From Stackebrandtia nassauensis DSM 44728 (GTDB taxonomy: Bacteria; Actinomycetota; Actinomycetes; Mycobacteriales; Micromonosporaceae), in contig NC_013947.1 of NCBI RefSeq assembly GCF_000024545.1, positions 2,294,001 through 2,358,000 of the forward strand: a DNA stretch of 64,000 bases, in the 5' to 3' direction. Both the position numbers and the translations under genes were made by a program. This document shows positions 1 to 10,192 of the stretch, piece after piece; the stretch's first letter is position 1, and every line of letters starts with the position of its first letter. The notes under the pieces are model-generated. The model searched no databases and was not told the DNA's origin. It saw only the letters and a list, made by a program, of their open reading frames with translations.

Positions 1-2
1 AG

Positions 3-311
3 CTGCACCACTGGTTCTTCGAACAGAACGGCGGCTTCGTCGGCCGGTTCATCCCCAACGGACTCAAGAACGCGGGCTGGAACCTGTTCGCGGTACCGGC
101 GTTCACCAACAACTACGTCAGCCGCCAGTTCACGATCGGCAGTGCCCGTTGGTTCCTGTCGCGCGGTTGGGGCACCGCGATCCGGATCGCCATACCCGGC
201 TCGCTCATCTCCGGCGGCTACTGGGGCGCCCGGCTCGGCGAATGGCTGTCGGACGACAGTCCGGCCCCACCACCGGCATCACAGTCCACACCAGAATCCT
301 CCTCTCGTTAG
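3..311 (+). CDS. C-terminal end of an Rhs/Tc-type polymorphic toxin (5' end outside window)
   Basis: An open frame enters from the left edge and stops with TAG 30 bases before the TcA-like gene. The 102 visible residues start LHHWFFEQNGGFVGRFIPNG and continue with LKNAGWN. A HHW-F-x-Q-N-G...IP-x-x-(L/I)KN-x-x-WN pattern is what I recall from C-terminal tips of Rhs/YD-repeat toxins. It is followed by a Gly/Ile-rich stretch that could span a membrane and a Pro/Ser tail. Its place directly upstream of a Tc A subunit fits a TcB/TcC component, whose Rhs shell encapsulates a variable toxic C terminus. The Rhs repeats themselves lie outside the window, so the family assignment is inference. Confidence 0.6.
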   Translation: MHHWFFEQNGGFVGRFIPNGLKNAGWNLFAVPAFTNNYVSRQFTIGSARWFLSRGWGTAIRIAIPGSLISGGYWGARLGEWLSDDSPAPPPASQSTPESSSR

Positions 312-341
312 TCAACCCGCATTCACGCCCTGGAGGGCCAC

Positions 342-3300
342 ATGTCGACAACAAACCCAAAGATGACCCCGGCGCAGCTGCTCGCGCTGGACAAGCTCTC
401 CGAGGTCCCGCTCGCCGATGTGCGAACTCAGGATCCGAGGCTGTTCCCGATGCTGGACGCCAAGGCCGCCGGCGAGCGCAAGACCACCGTGACCGCGGCG
501 CTGGCGGGAACCTCGGCGCAGCTGCAGGCCGCGCTGCCCAAGGTGGACTTCAAGATGGGCACCACCGCCGCGCGTCCGTTGACGCAGGTGGTGCTGGACT
601 CGCTGAGCACGCAGAAGGTCCCCGCCGCGGTCGCCCAGGAGGCGATCGAGAAGCTCGGTGACCTGACCCGCTCGTCCTCGCTGACCGACCCGGCGGCCCC
701 GGCCGTCAAGGTCGGCGAGCACCCGCTATTCCAGAACGAACTCCAGCAGGCGGGGGTGGTGAAGCTGGCGGTCGGCTCCGACATCTCGCTGGACAAGGCC
801 GCGACCATTCTGGACCACTCCACCAGTCCGGGACAGCTGCGCGACGAGAACATCAACGAGATGCTCGGCAAGAACGTGGTCACCCCGGACCAGGCGACCT
901 CCCTGGGTCTGACCGCCTCGCTGTACCACCTGTCCGACGACAACACCGACACCGCGGCGGCGCTGCGCAAAGGCCTGGCGGCCAACGGTGTCCGGGCCCG
1001 CGAGGACGACGGCGAGGACGCGACGGACGCCGAGCCCGAAGTGGACGTCGAGGGTGAGTCGGACGAGAAGAAGCGACCGCGCGGCACCGACGTCGGCAAC
1101 GGCGTCCCGAGCGTCAAGCAACTGGTGTCGCTGGGCGTCGAAGGCTGGCTGAAGGTCATCGACCGCGGTGGCGCCACCCCACCCGGCGATCTGTCCAAGG
1201 AGGACTTCGCCGACCGGCTCGACCGGTCCATGACCGGCCTGTACCCGACCGACGCCCTGATGGTGCGGGTCCTGGACGAGAAGGACCCGCAACGATTGGC
1301 CGCCAAGATCGAACGCGTCGAACCGCAGCTGTCCGCGTTGCGAGAGAAGAGCAGTCGCCGCAACGGTTCGGTCGTCGACGTGATGCGACGCGCCACGGTG
1401 GACGACGACGATGCCCGCGAGGCTCGCGACGAACTCGTCGAGATGGTCAACCTGCACCCGGGCCTGAAACTGGACGAGGTGCTGGCCTCCGACGCCTCCG
1501 CCGCCGAGAAGGCCGAGGCGATGGCGCAGCGCGTCGACCTGGTCCGCACCGTCTACAAGCTCAATCCGACCGCCGAACTGCTGACCCGCGACTACACGCC
1601 GGACAGCGAGGAGAAGTCGGCGCTGAACTTCGGCGAGATGGACGAGAAGGAACAGAAGCTCGTCGTCTCCGACCTCAAGTCCTACCAGCGTGCCTTCGCG
1701 ATCACCGACGACGTCGCCGACACCCACACTCTGCTCAAGACCGGATACCACACCGCGACGGCCATCGGCGCCGCCAGCCTGGACGCCTTCAAGGCCCGCA
1801 CCCAGCTGGCCGACGACGTGGCCGCGCGCTACCACCAGAACGCGCGCACCTCGCTGTCCAAGACCACCAACAGCCTGGTGTCCATCGTAGACCTGCTTAA
1901 GGGCGGCTTCGGCGACATCTTCGTCGGTAACCTGCTTCCCTCCATTCAGGACTACCTGAAGAAGCTGGACGGTTATTCCGACCTGTTCGGTTCGCAGGAC
2001 TACTGCTCGTGCTCGCACTGCCAGTCCATCCTCGGACCGGCCGCCTACTACGTCGACCTGATGTCCTTCATCGACGAACACGTGCGGGAACCCTACTTCT
2101 CCGGTGACGACGAGGACGATCCGCTGGACCTGCACAAACGGCGCCCCGACATGTGGACGCTCCCGCTTACCTGCGAGAACACCAACACGCTGGTGCGGTA
2201 CCTGGACATCATCAACGAGATCCTGGAGAACTACCTGGCCAAACGCGGCGGCTACGGCGGCGACCTCGCCGACCGCGCCGCCGTCGAGGACTTCGTCTAC
2301 CGGCTGAAGCTGATGGCCGTCGTCGACTCGTTCCGGCAGCCGTTCCACTTCCCGCTGGAGAAACTCAACGCCTACCTGTCCCACTTCGAACGCGACCGCG
2401 GCGACGTCGCCAACATCCTCACGGTCTCGTCCACGGTGCGAACCCAAGCCGCGCTTGGCATCTCGCAGCAGGAACGCGAACTCATCATCACGCCCAACAC
2501 CGACATGGACTTCCTGCGCCGCGTGTACGGCGTGCCCTTCGTGGTGGGCCCGGGCGACATCATCAACCCCATCGCCAGCGGCGAGTTCATCCGCTTCACC
2601 GGCATCGACCGGGACAGGATGGGGGAGCTGACCGCCACCGCCTTCGTGACCGCCAACGGCGCCGAGCCGATCGAGTTCAAGACCTTCAAGAGCTCACCCG
2701 ACAGCGTCCAGAACGACGTCGAACGCGTCAAGGGCCTCAAGGCCACCTCGCTGGACCGGTTGCACCGGCTGGCGCGGTTGCAGCGGCTGCTGCCGTGGTC
2801 GGTCGCCGAGACGGACCTGATCCTGTCGCAGCTGGCCGCCACCGGGGTGCCCGGCGGACTCAGCCAGGCCACACTGGAGGAAATGGTCAAGGTCCTGGCG
2901 GTGCACAAACGGTTCTCGATCTCGGCCGAACAGAACAGTTCACTGTGGGCGCCGCTGCCGGACACCGGCGTTGACGGCAAACCGTCCCTGTTCGACCGGC
3001 TGTTCAACACCCCGACCTTCGTGCGGCTCGACGGTGAACTGCCCATGGACACCGTCAGCTTCGTGCACCCGTCGCTGCGCACCGCCGGGGTGCCCTCGCC
3101 CGCCGACAACACTCTGCACCGGCTGCTGGCCGGATTCGGTGTCAGCGACGAGGTCCTGGGCGTCCTGATCCGCAAACTGGCCGTGCCTCTGGGCGCCGAC
3201 ATCACCGCGCCCGACGAGGACGATCGCGGTTTCCTGCTGACGGCGGCCAACCTGACGCTGTTGTACCGGCACGCGCGGCTCAGTCAGCTGCTGCGGCTGT

Positions 3301-6300
3301 CGGGGGCGGACCTGTTCACCCTCATCGGCCTGGCGGCGCTGCCCGCCGGTCACGTGTCCCAGCTGGCCGAACTGGGTCAGCTGCTGGAGTTCCACGCCTG
3401 GTGGAAGACCAGCGGCTACAAACTGGACGATCTCACCGTCGTCACCGGTGGCACCCCGTCCCGTCCGGACAGCTACCCGAACCCGCAGACCGCCGCCGAG
3501 GCGATCGTCGCGCGCATCGCCGCCGACAAGTCGCTGGAGTTCGCCGACACCGTGTTCGCGTTCGTCCCCGGGATCACCGAGACCCAGTCCAAGGCCATCA
3601 TCGCCGCCAACGCCGCCGCCTGCGAGCCGGTCCCCGGCGGCAGCGGCGCGCTGCGACTGGTCGCCGGATTCAACCCGGCGACGCCGCTGGCGATCCCGCC
3701 CGGCGTCACCGTCGCCGAACCCGAGCTCCGGGAGTTCCTGCTGCGGCACCACTCCTCGCGGATCCTGCCGTCGCGGCTGGCGTCCCAACTGGGCTTCGCG
3801 GCCGAACGCATCAGCGAACTCGTCGCGATGACCGGAACCTCACTGTCCTCACCGGCGCTGGTGGCCGCGCTGCACGGAGGCGCGGTCGCCCCGCTGGTCA
3901 CGCTGGTCACCAAACTGGTGCCGCTGACGGTGCTGTTCAAGTCCAAAGTGTTCGACGCGGCCTCGCTGGTGTTCATCCGCACCCACGCCGGGCTGTTCGG
4001 CATCGCCGGTTTCTCCACCATCGACATCGCCGCGATCCGGAAACTGGCCGTGTACGCGCGCTTCGCGGCCCTGGCCGGTGAGAGCGCCTTCGCGCCGGAA
4101 CTGCCGCCGGTCAGCGTCGACGACCTGCGCCACTGCCTGGCCACCTTCGACCCGGTGACCAAGTTCGGCGGCACCGACCAGGCGCGACTGGCCGCGACCC
4201 TGCGCACCGAGGAGGCGATGATCGCCACCCTGCTGCCGCACCTGTCGTTGCCGGACAACGCCCCCGACGCCCTGTACGTGCTCGGCAGGGCCGTCGAACT
4301 GGCGACCTACCTGGGCGTCGGCGGAGACACCCTCGGACTCATCGTCTCCGACGACTATGTGGAACTGAACCGGGCCGCCGAGGCGATGCTGGCCGCGTTC
4401 CGCGCCAAGTACCCCGACGAGAAGGAGTTCGCCCAGAAACTCGAACCCTTCGGGGACCGGATCGCCAACCGCCGGCGCGACGGGCTCACCGACTACCTGA
4501 TCCGTTCGGTGCACCCGGAACTGGAGACCCTCAACGAGATCTACCAGTACTTCCTGGTCGATCCGCAGTTCGACGGCTGCGCGCGCACCTCGAAGCTGGT
4601 CGCGGCCATCTCCAGCGCCCAGCTGTACGTGCACCGGATCCTGATGAACCTGGAGCAGGACCGGCGCGCCCCCGACGACCCGCAGCGCACCGCCGTGCCG
4701 CCCGCCGCGATTCCCCGCGACGAGTGGGCCTGGCGGAAGAACTACCGGGTGTGGGAGGCCAACCGCAAGGTCTTCCTGTGGCCGGAGAACTACATCGAGC
4801 CGGAACTGCGCGACGACAAGACGCCGCTGTTCGAGGACCTCGAGTCGGTGCTGTTGCAGCAGGAGATCAACGAGCAGAACGTGCTCGACAGCTACAGCCA
4901 GTACATGAGCGGCTTCGACGAACTGTCCAAACTGTCCGTCGCCGGTGCCTACCACGACAAGCACTGGGCCAGCCGGACCGACATCCTGCACCTGTTCGGC
5001 GTCACCCCCGGTGACCCGCCGACCTTCTACTACCGTCGCGTCGAGAACGCCTACTTCGGCGAGACCGACGCGGGCAAGGGCGTGGAGTACGGGCCCTGGA
5101 CGAAGGTCGAGGTGCAGATCCCGGTCCGCAAGGTCGCGCCGGTCGTGTACCGGGGCAGGCTGTACGTGTTCTGGACCGACGTCACCACCAACCCGAAGAA
5201 CGCCGTCTCGGGCGGCGGCTCCAACTTCGTCGGCTACAAGCACAAGATGTCGCTGAAGTACACCACGCTGCGGCTGGACGGCCGATGGTCACCGCCGCAA
5301 CAGGTCTCGCTGTCCGGCGGCCAGTTCCCGACCGGCGAGGGCATCATCGACGACCCGTTGGCCGAGGCGGCCGAACGCGAGGCGTTCAACTCGGCGATGG
5401 CCAACTGGCGGTTCAGCGACGCCATGGCGGCCTTCCAGAAGATGCTGACCCCGAAGTTCGACACCCAGATGCACCCCGAACCCGTCGACGGGTACTCATT
5501 GGGCGGAGCCGCCTTCGACCGGGTCTACCCGCAGGTGTACGGCGACGAGGTCCGCGTCACCGGCCGCAACTTCCAGATGCGCGCCGATGTGGACTTCTAC
5601 CGCAAGGCCATCGACTCCCACGCCAGCGGCAACGTCCACGGCGCCGAGGCCAGCCCGCTGCTGGAGTCGCGGCCGGAGTTCGGCTGGCACCGGCTGTACG
5701 CCGCGCGTCCCTGGTTCTTCGCCATGGACGGCTACGCCAACGCCTCGCTGATCGCCGACAAACGGCGCGTCGACCGGCTCGCGCAGGTCAACGAGTCCTG
5801 GTGGCAGGCGTTCCTGCTGAACTTCAGCGTCTACTACCGGGAGCCGCTGGCGTACGTGTTCACCAACCCGGACATGACCACCGTCAACGGTTCGCTGTCG
5901 GACGGCATCATGGACCTCGACAGCGACCTGATCTACCTGCAGGGCGCCGCGCGGCCGGGCTCGCTGTACGTCGCCAAACGCTTCGGCACCACCCTGGGCG
6001 AGGAACTCAACCGGACCCTGTTCACCGGCGGCGTCGACCAGCTGCTGGCCACCGCCTCCCAGAAGGCGCTGGGTGAACGCTATCCGCAGGTGTGGTTCAC
6101 CGGTTCGCAGGTCAGCAACCAGATCCGCTCGGGCAGGCTGGACTTCACCGGCGCGATGGGAACCTACTTCCGGGAGATCTTCTTCCACATCCCGTTCCTT
6201 GTCGCCAACCACCTCAATGGACAGCAGAAGTTCGAGGCGGCGCAACAGTGGTACAGCTACATCTTCGACCCGACCTCGGCCGAGGAGATCAACGTGCCCT

Positions 6301-9300
6301 GGTGGGTGCCGCCCGCCGAGGCGGCCCGGATGCGGCGCGACCGGGTGTGGCGGTACTCGGAGTTCCGCGGCCTCACCATGCCGAAGCTGCGTGAGGTCCT
6401 CACCGACCCGGCCGCCATCGAGGTGTACAAGAAGGACCCGTTCAACCCGCACGCGATCGCGCGGCTGCGGTTGTCGGCGTACCAGAAGTGCATCGTGATG
6501 CGCTATGTGGACAACCTGATCGACTGGGGCGACAGCCTGTTCAGTCAGTTCACGATGGAGTCCACCAACGAGGCCACCATGAAGTACGTCATGGCATCCG
6601 ACATCCTCGGCCCGCGCCCGGCCAAGCTGGGCTCCTGCGGCGAGGGCGCCGTGGTGCCGCGCACCTACGAGAAGATCGGCCCGCTGGTGAAGAAGGGCTC
6701 GGACTTCCTGGTGGAGCTGGAGAACCTGCTGTGGGTGGCCGCGCCCTCCCGGTTCGTCTACGGGATCGACAAGCGGCCGTTGACCTTCGCGCTGGACCGC
6801 GACGTGACCCGGTTCTTCGTCAACGCCGCGGTCAAACGGCAGCCGGTCCGGCCGGACCCGGAACCGGAGAACGTCGCCGAACTGGTGAGCGTGGCCGCGC
6901 CGCGTTACACCGGCAACCCCGGTCCCAGCAAGGAGACCAGGACCAAACTGGAGATCACCGCCTCGGCCCTGGCCGACCAGGCGGTGGCCCCGCAGGTCTC
7001 CGACGCCGGGGTGGCACGCTTCGACCAGGTCAACCGCACCTACACGGCCTCCTGGTCGGGCACGCAGAAGACCGCCAAGGCCAGCGCCGCGATCAGCGAC
7101 CGGGCCGGAACCATCGGCGACCTGATCGGCGCGGCCGGCAACGGCGGCGGCACCCGGGACGGGATCTCCTCGCGCGTCGTGGACCTCAACCGTCCACTGA
7201 TCCGCGACTTCGAACGCGTCCCGATGTTCGGCTGGAGCATCATCCGCCAGCTGACCCCGGTGTTCTGCGTACCGGCCAACAAGGAACTGTCGGGTTACTG
7301 GGACCGGGTCGAGGACCGGCTCTACAAGCTGCGCAACTGCCTGGACATCCAGGGCGTCAAGCGGCAGCTGGCGCTGTTCGCCCCCGAGATCGACCCGAGG
7401 CTGCTGGTGCGCGCCCGCGCCGCCGGTCTGTCCATCGAGGACGTCCTCGGCGCCACCTCCGGCGACCTGCCGCCGTACCGCTTCTCCTATCTCATCGAGA
7501 AGGCCAAGCAGCACACCTCGGTGGTGCAGTCCTTCGGCAACGCGTTGCAGGGCGCCCTGGAACGCAAGGACGCCGAGGAACTGACCCGGTTGCGGGCCGT
7601 CCACCAGCAGAACCTGCTGAAGATGTCCACCCGGGTGCGCGAATGGGAGATCGACATCGCCGCCGACGCCGTGGAGACCCTCGACCAGCAGATCGCCGCG
7701 GTCACCTACAAACGCGACTACTTCGCCGGTCTCGTCGACGGCGGGCTCAACGCCTGGGAGCGGACCCAGCAGGTGGCCAAGCACACCGCCTCGGCGACCT
7801 TCATCGGCGGCGCCCTGTTGCAGGGGACTGCTGGCGTGCTGTCGCTGATCCCGCAACTGGGTTCACCGTTCGCCATGAAGTACGGCGGCGTGGAACTTGG
7901 TTCGAGCATCAAGGCCTGGGGCCAGATGCTGTCGGACACCGCCAAGGTCGCCGAGGTCGTGTCGGCCTCGGCCGGACTGGAGGCCGGGTTCACCCGCCGC
8001 GAGGAGGGCTGGCAGCACCAGAAGGAACTGGCCGACCACGAACTGGAGCAACTGGAGACCCAGCGCGAGATCGCCGAGCTGCGGCGCCGCATCGCCGAGC
8101 GCTCGCTGGAGATCCACGGCAAACAGATCGAGCAGGCCGAAGAGGTCTTCGAGCTGTACGGCGAACGCTTCAGCAACCTCGCGCTGTACACCTGGATGTC
8201 GTCCACGATGCAGCGACTGTTCCGCGAGGCCTACAACAGCGCCTACGCCTCGGCGCGGCTGGCCGAACAGGCCTACCGCTTCGAACGCGGCGACGAGACC
8301 TCGACGCTGCTGCGCGGCAACTACTACGACGGTGACCGGGCCGGGCTGCTGGCCGGCGAGAAGCTCATGGTGGACCTGGAAAACATGGAACGCCGGTTCA
8401 TCGAGACCAACTACCGCACGCCGGAGATCGACCAGGCGTTCTCGCTGGGGCAGGTCTCGGCGCAGGCCCTGATGTCGTTGCGGCAGAACGGGGAGTGCGA
8501 CTTCGAGATCCCCGAGGTCTTCTTCGACCTGTTCTACCCGGGCCAGTACAAGCGCCGGATCAAGTCGGTGCGGCTGACCATCCCCAGCGTCACCGGGCCC
8601 TACACCAATGTGGGCGCCTCGCTGACCCTGACCGGCAGCAAGATCCGACCCGAGCCGAAACTCGGCGACGCCAACCTGATGGCGGTGCCGCTGCGGCGCT
8701 CGGTGTCGATCGCGACCTCGACGGCCCAGAACGACTCGGGTGTCTTCGAGTTCAGTTTCCGCGACGAGCGGTACATGCCCTTCGAGGGCGCCGGTGCCGT
8801 CAGCGCGTGGCGACTGGAACTGCCCAAGTCGTTCCGTCCCTTCGACTACCAGACCATCACCGACGTGATCGTCCACATCAGCTACACCGCCGAGGCCGAC
8901 GGTGTGCTGCGCGGCAAGGTCGAGGAGATGAACTCCGCCATCGACGGCACGATCGTCAACTACCTGTCCAGCAACGCGGTGGGACGGATCTACGGACTGC
9001 GCCAGGACTTCGGCGCCGCCCTGGACCGGCTGATCCACTCGCCGAGCGGCACCGCGGTCCCGATCGAGCTGACCGACCGGCACCTGCCGGTGTTCCTGCG
9101 GGGACGGGACCTGACGGTTTCGACGGCGAGGCTGCTGGTCCGTACCGCCGAGGGCCTGACGGCCGGTTCGTTCGCCGTGAACCTCAACGGATCCGCGTTC
9201 AGCGGCTTCAGCGCCGACCCGGAACTGGGGGACGTCTACAGCAAGGACGTCGCCACCGCCTTCGCCTCCGGAATGCTCGGCACGCACACGCTGCGTGTCA

Positions 9301-9410
9301 CCGACGCCGGAGACCTGGGACCGGATTCCCCCGAACCCGGTGACGCCTCCGCACTGGACCCGTCGAAGGTCCTCGATGTGCTGCTGTACCTGGAGTTGCG
9401 ATTGACCTGA
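342..9410 (+). CDS. Tc-toxin A subunit-like giant protein (TcA)
   Basis: This 3022-residue protein resembles the pore-forming A subunit of insecticidal Tc toxins, which form a pentameric bell that injects a toxin carried by the TcB-TcC cocoon. Seen: a VRP1-type segment near residues 554-605 (YCSCSHCQSILGPAAYYVDL, then RRPDMWTLPLTCENTNTL); a conserved block near 2318 (YWDRVEDRLYKLRNCLDIQG) leading into long helical, coiled-coil-prone sequence to about 2680 that holds a Gly/Ala hydrophobic hairpin near 2490; and a TcB-binding-type end near 2724 (FFDLFYPGQYKRRIKSVRLT). The length matches TcA proteins (about 2400-3000). The ATG follows GGAGGG by four bases. The preceding gene ends 30 bases upstream, so the two are probably cotranscribed. 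No signal peptide is seen, as usual for TcA. The host target is unknown. Confidence 0.9.
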   Translation: MSTTNPKMTPAQLLALDKLSEVPLADVRTQDPRLFPMLDAKAAGERKTTVTAALAGTSAQLQAALPKVDFKMGTTAARPLTQVVLDSLSTQKVPAAVAQEAIEKLGDLTRSSSLTDPAAPAVKVGEHPLFQNELQQAGVVKLAVGSDISLDKAATILDHSTSPGQLRDENINEMLGKNVVTPDQATSLGLTASLYHLSDDNTDTAAALRKGLAANGVRAREDDGEDATDAEPEVDVEGESDEKKRPRGTDVGNGVPSVKQLVSLGVEGWLKVIDRGGATPPGDLSKEDFADRLDRSMTGLYPTDALMVRVLDEKDPQRLAAKIERVEPQLSALREKSSRRNGSVVDVMRRATVDDDDAREARDELVEMVNLHPGLKLDEVLASDASAAEKAEAMAQRVDLVRTVYKLNPTAELLTRDYTPDSEEKSALNFGEMDEKEQKLVVSDLKSYQRAFAITDDVADTHTLLKTGYHTATAIGAASLDAFKARTQLADDVAARYHQNARTSLSKTTNSLVSIVDLLKGGFGDIFVGNLLPSIQDYLKKLDGYSDLFGSQDYCSCSHCQSILGPAAYYVDLMSFIDEHVREPYFSGDDEDDPLDLHKRRPDMWTLPLTCENTNTLVRYLDIINEILENYLAKRGGYGGDLADRAAVEDFVYRLKLMAVVDSFRQPFHFPLEKLNAYLSHFERDRGDVANILTVSSTVRTQAALGISQQERELIITPNTDMDFLRRVYGVPFVVGPGDIINPIASGEFIRFTGIDRDRMGELTATAFVTANGAEPIEFKTFKSSPDSVQNDVERVKGLKATSLDRLHRLARLQRLLPWSVAETDLILSQLAATGVPGGLSQATLEEMVKVLAVHKRFSISAEQNSSLWAPLPDTGVDGKPSLFDRLFNTPTFVRLDGELPMDTVSFVHPSLRTAGVPSPADNTLHRLLAGFGVSDEVLGVLIRKLAVPLGADITAPDEDDRGFLLTAANLTLLYRHARLSQLLRLSGADLFTLIGLAALPAGHVSQLAELGQLLEFHAWWKTSGYKLDDLTVVTGGTPSRPDSYPNPQTAAEAIVARIAADKSLEFADTVFAFVPGITETQSKAIIAANAAACEPVPGGSGALRLVAGFNPATPLAIPPGVTVAEPELREFLLRHHSSRILPSRLASQLGFAAERISELVAMTGTSLSSPALVAALHGGAVAPLVTLVTKLVPLTVLFKSKVFDAASLVFIRTHAGLFGIAGFSTIDIAAIRKLAVYARFAALAGESAFAPELPPVSVDDLRHCLATFDPVTKFGGTDQARLAATLRTEEAMIATLLPHLSLPDNAPDALYVLGRAVELATYLGVGGDTLGLIVSDDYVELNRAAEAMLAAFRAKYPDEKEFAQKLEPFGDRIANRRRDGLTDYLIRSVHPELETLNEIYQYFLVDPQFDGCARTSKLVAAISSAQLYVHRILMNLEQDRRAPDDPQRTAVPPAAIPRDEWAWRKNYRVWEANRKVFLWPENYIEPELRDDKTPLFEDLESVLLQQEINEQNVLDSYSQYMSGFDELSKLSVAGAYHDKHWASRTDILHLFGVTPGDPPTFYYRRVENAYFGETDAGKGVEYGPWTKVEVQIPVRKVAPVVYRGRLYVFWTDVTTNPKNAVSGGGSNFVGYKHKMSLKYTTLRLDGRWSPPQQVSLSGGQFPTGEGIIDDPLAEAAEREAFNSAMANWRFSDAMAAFQKMLTPKFDTQMHPEPVDGYSLGGAAFDRVYPQVYGDEVRVTGRNFQMRADVDFYRKAIDSHASGNVHGAEASPLLESRPEFGWHRLYAARPWFFAMDGYANASLIADKRRVDRLAQVNESWWQAFLLNFSVYYREPLAYVFTNPDMTTVNGSLSDGIMDLDSDLIYLQGAARPGSLYVAKRFGTTLGEELNRTLFTGGVDQLLATASQKALGERYPQVWFTGSQVSNQIRSGRLDFTGAMGTYFREIFFHIPFLVANHLNGQQKFEAAQQWYSYIFDPTSAEEINVPWWVPPAEAARMRRDRVWRYSEFRGLTMPKLREVLTDPAAIEVYKKDPFNPHAIARLRLSAYQKCIVMRYVDNLIDWGDSLFSQFTMESTNEATMKYVMASDILGPRPAKLGSCGEGAVVPRTYEKIGPLVKKGSDFLVELENLLWVAAPSRFVYGIDKRPLTFALDRDVTRFFVNAAVKRQPVRPDPEPENVAELVSVAAPRYTGNPGPSKETRTKLEITASALADQAVAPQVSDAGVARFDQVNRTYTASWSGTQKTAKASAAISDRAGTIGDLIGAAGNGGGTRDGISSRVVDLNRPLIRDFERVPMFGWSIIRQLTPVFCVPANKELSGYWDRVEDRLYKLRNCLDIQGVKRQLALFAPEIDPRLLVRARAAGLSIEDVLGATSGDLPPYRFSYLIEKAKQHTSVVQSFGNALQGALERKDAEELTRLRAVHQQNLLKMSTRVREWEIDIAADAVETLDQQIAAVTYKRDYFAGLVDGGLNAWERTQQVAKHTASATFIGGALLQGTAGVLSLIPQLGSPFAMKYGGVELGSSIKAWGQMLSDTAKVAEVVSASAGLEAGFTRREEGWQHQKELADHELEQLETQREIAELRRRIAERSLEIHGKQIEQAEEVFELYGERFSNLALYTWMSSTMQRLFREAYNSAYASARLAEQAYRFERGDETSTLLRGNYYDGDRAGLLAGEKLMVDLENMERRFIETNYRTPEIDQAFSLGQVSAQALMSLRQNGECDFEIPEVFFDLFYPGQYKRRIKSVRLTIPSVTGPYTNVGASLTLTGSKIRPEPKLGDANLMAVPLRRSVSIATSTAQNDSGVFEFSFRDERYMPFEGAGAVSAWRLELPKSFRPFDYQTITDVIVHISYTAEADGVLRGKVEEMNSAIDGTIVNYLSSNAVGRIYGLRQDFGAALDRLIHSPSGTAVPIELTDRHLPVFLRGRDLTVSTARLLVRTAEGLTAGSFAVNLNGSAFSGFSADPELGDVYSKDVATAFASGMLGTHTLRVTDAGDLGPDSPEPGDASALDPSKVLDVLLYLELRLT

Positions 9411-9423
9411 TACTCCCTGAAAC

Positions 9424-9455
9424 CGCCGGGGGACGCCACGTGGCGTCCCCCGGCG
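9424..9455. terminator. 32-nt perfect palindrome after the TcA-like gene
   Basis: A perfect inverted repeat centred on CAC|GTG (arms CGCCGGGGGACGCCAC and its complement) begins 13 bases after the TcA stop codon. No T-tract follows. It most likely folds into a very stable transcription-ending or 3'-protecting hairpin that isolates the giant toxin gene from the next gene. Confidence 0.7.
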
Positions 9456-9554
9456 CGTGTCCGCGGGTCGACGGCGCGGTGAACGGCACCTTCCATTAGG
9501 GTTCCCAGTCACGCGACAAACGACAACCCTGCGAGGAGAGGAAGGCCAACCGGC

Positions 9555-10130
9555 ATGAGCCTTTCGGACGAACTGGCGAAACTCGTCGTCGAAGTGACCT
9601 CACCGGACGGGAACATCAAGGCCAAACTGGTCGCGGGGGAGCAGTTGACCGTGGCGTTCCGACCCGGAACCTATGCGCGCTATGACGAACGCGGCCTGGA
9701 GCATCAGCTGTCGCGACTGGCGATGCTGGCGTGGACCGGGTACCGGCGGGGCTTCTTCGAGGCGAAGGGCCGGGCCGAGGACATCTCGGCCAAGGACGCC
9801 GAGAAGGAGCACCTCAACCACTGGGACGCCAACACCCGGCGGTACAACGAGGAGATGGCGCAGATCGTCGCCCGGGGCAAGTCGAGCGGCAACGTGATCC
9901 GCGCCCAGGCCAAGGGACTGGCGTTCTGGAAGGTCGAGATCCGCGACGGCACCCTGGCCAGCATGGACGAGGCGACGTTCTGCGCCGAGTGCGTCAGCGT
10001 GCTGGCGGCGGTGCAGCGCGATTCCAAGAACCAGGAGATCCTGCTGAAGGACTTCTACTTCGGCCTCAACATCCCCAAGTCGTGGCGCAAGAAGAACCCG
10101 CTGCGCATCGAACGCGGTGTGATGGACTGA
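9555..10130 (+). CDS. hypothetical protein with YbaB-like N terminus
   Basis: A 191-residue soluble protein. The start (SDELAKLVVEVTSPDGNIKA) and the following short beta-rich stretch and helix recall the YbaB/EbfC fold often found beside actinobacterial type VII secretion genes, where SPDG-x-(V/I) opens the beta hairpin. The middle is a charged helix (roughly residues 75-105) and the C terminus is basic (SWRKKNPLRIERG). There are no membrane segments and no signal peptide. A purine-rich GAGGAGAGGAAGG precedes the ATG. It is separated from the TcA-like gene by a strong hairpin, so it is probably an independent unit. Function unknown; the YbaB resemblance is by eye only. Confidence 0.6.
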   Translation: MSLSDELAKLVVEVTSPDGNIKAKLVAGEQLTVAFRPGTYARYDERGLEHQLSRLAMLAWTGYRRGFFEAKGRAEDISAKDAEKEHLNHWDANTRRYNEEMAQIVARGKSSGNVIRAQAKGLAFWKVEIRDGTLASMDEATFCAECVSVLAAVQRDSKNQEILLKDFYFGLNIPKSWRKKNPLRIERGVMD

Positions 10131-10135
10131 CGAGG

Positions 10136-10174
10136 AACGGGTGGGCACCGACGTGAAGTCGGCGCCCACCCGTT
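10136..10174. terminator. bidirectional terminator between convergent genes
   Basis: AACGGGTGGGC and CCGAC arms pair with GTCGG and GCCCACCCGTT around a GTGAA loop, with one A/C mismatch. The hairpin sits between two convergent genes and ends in a short TTT on the plus strand and AA on the other, so it can serve both directions. Confidence 0.75.
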
Positions 10175-10192
10175 TCCGGTGACCGCGGTGCG

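Noticed and set aside
5496..7856. Minus-strand open frame of 786 codons inside the TcA-like gene
   Set aside because: Entirely antisense to a well-supported giant gene, with no domain.
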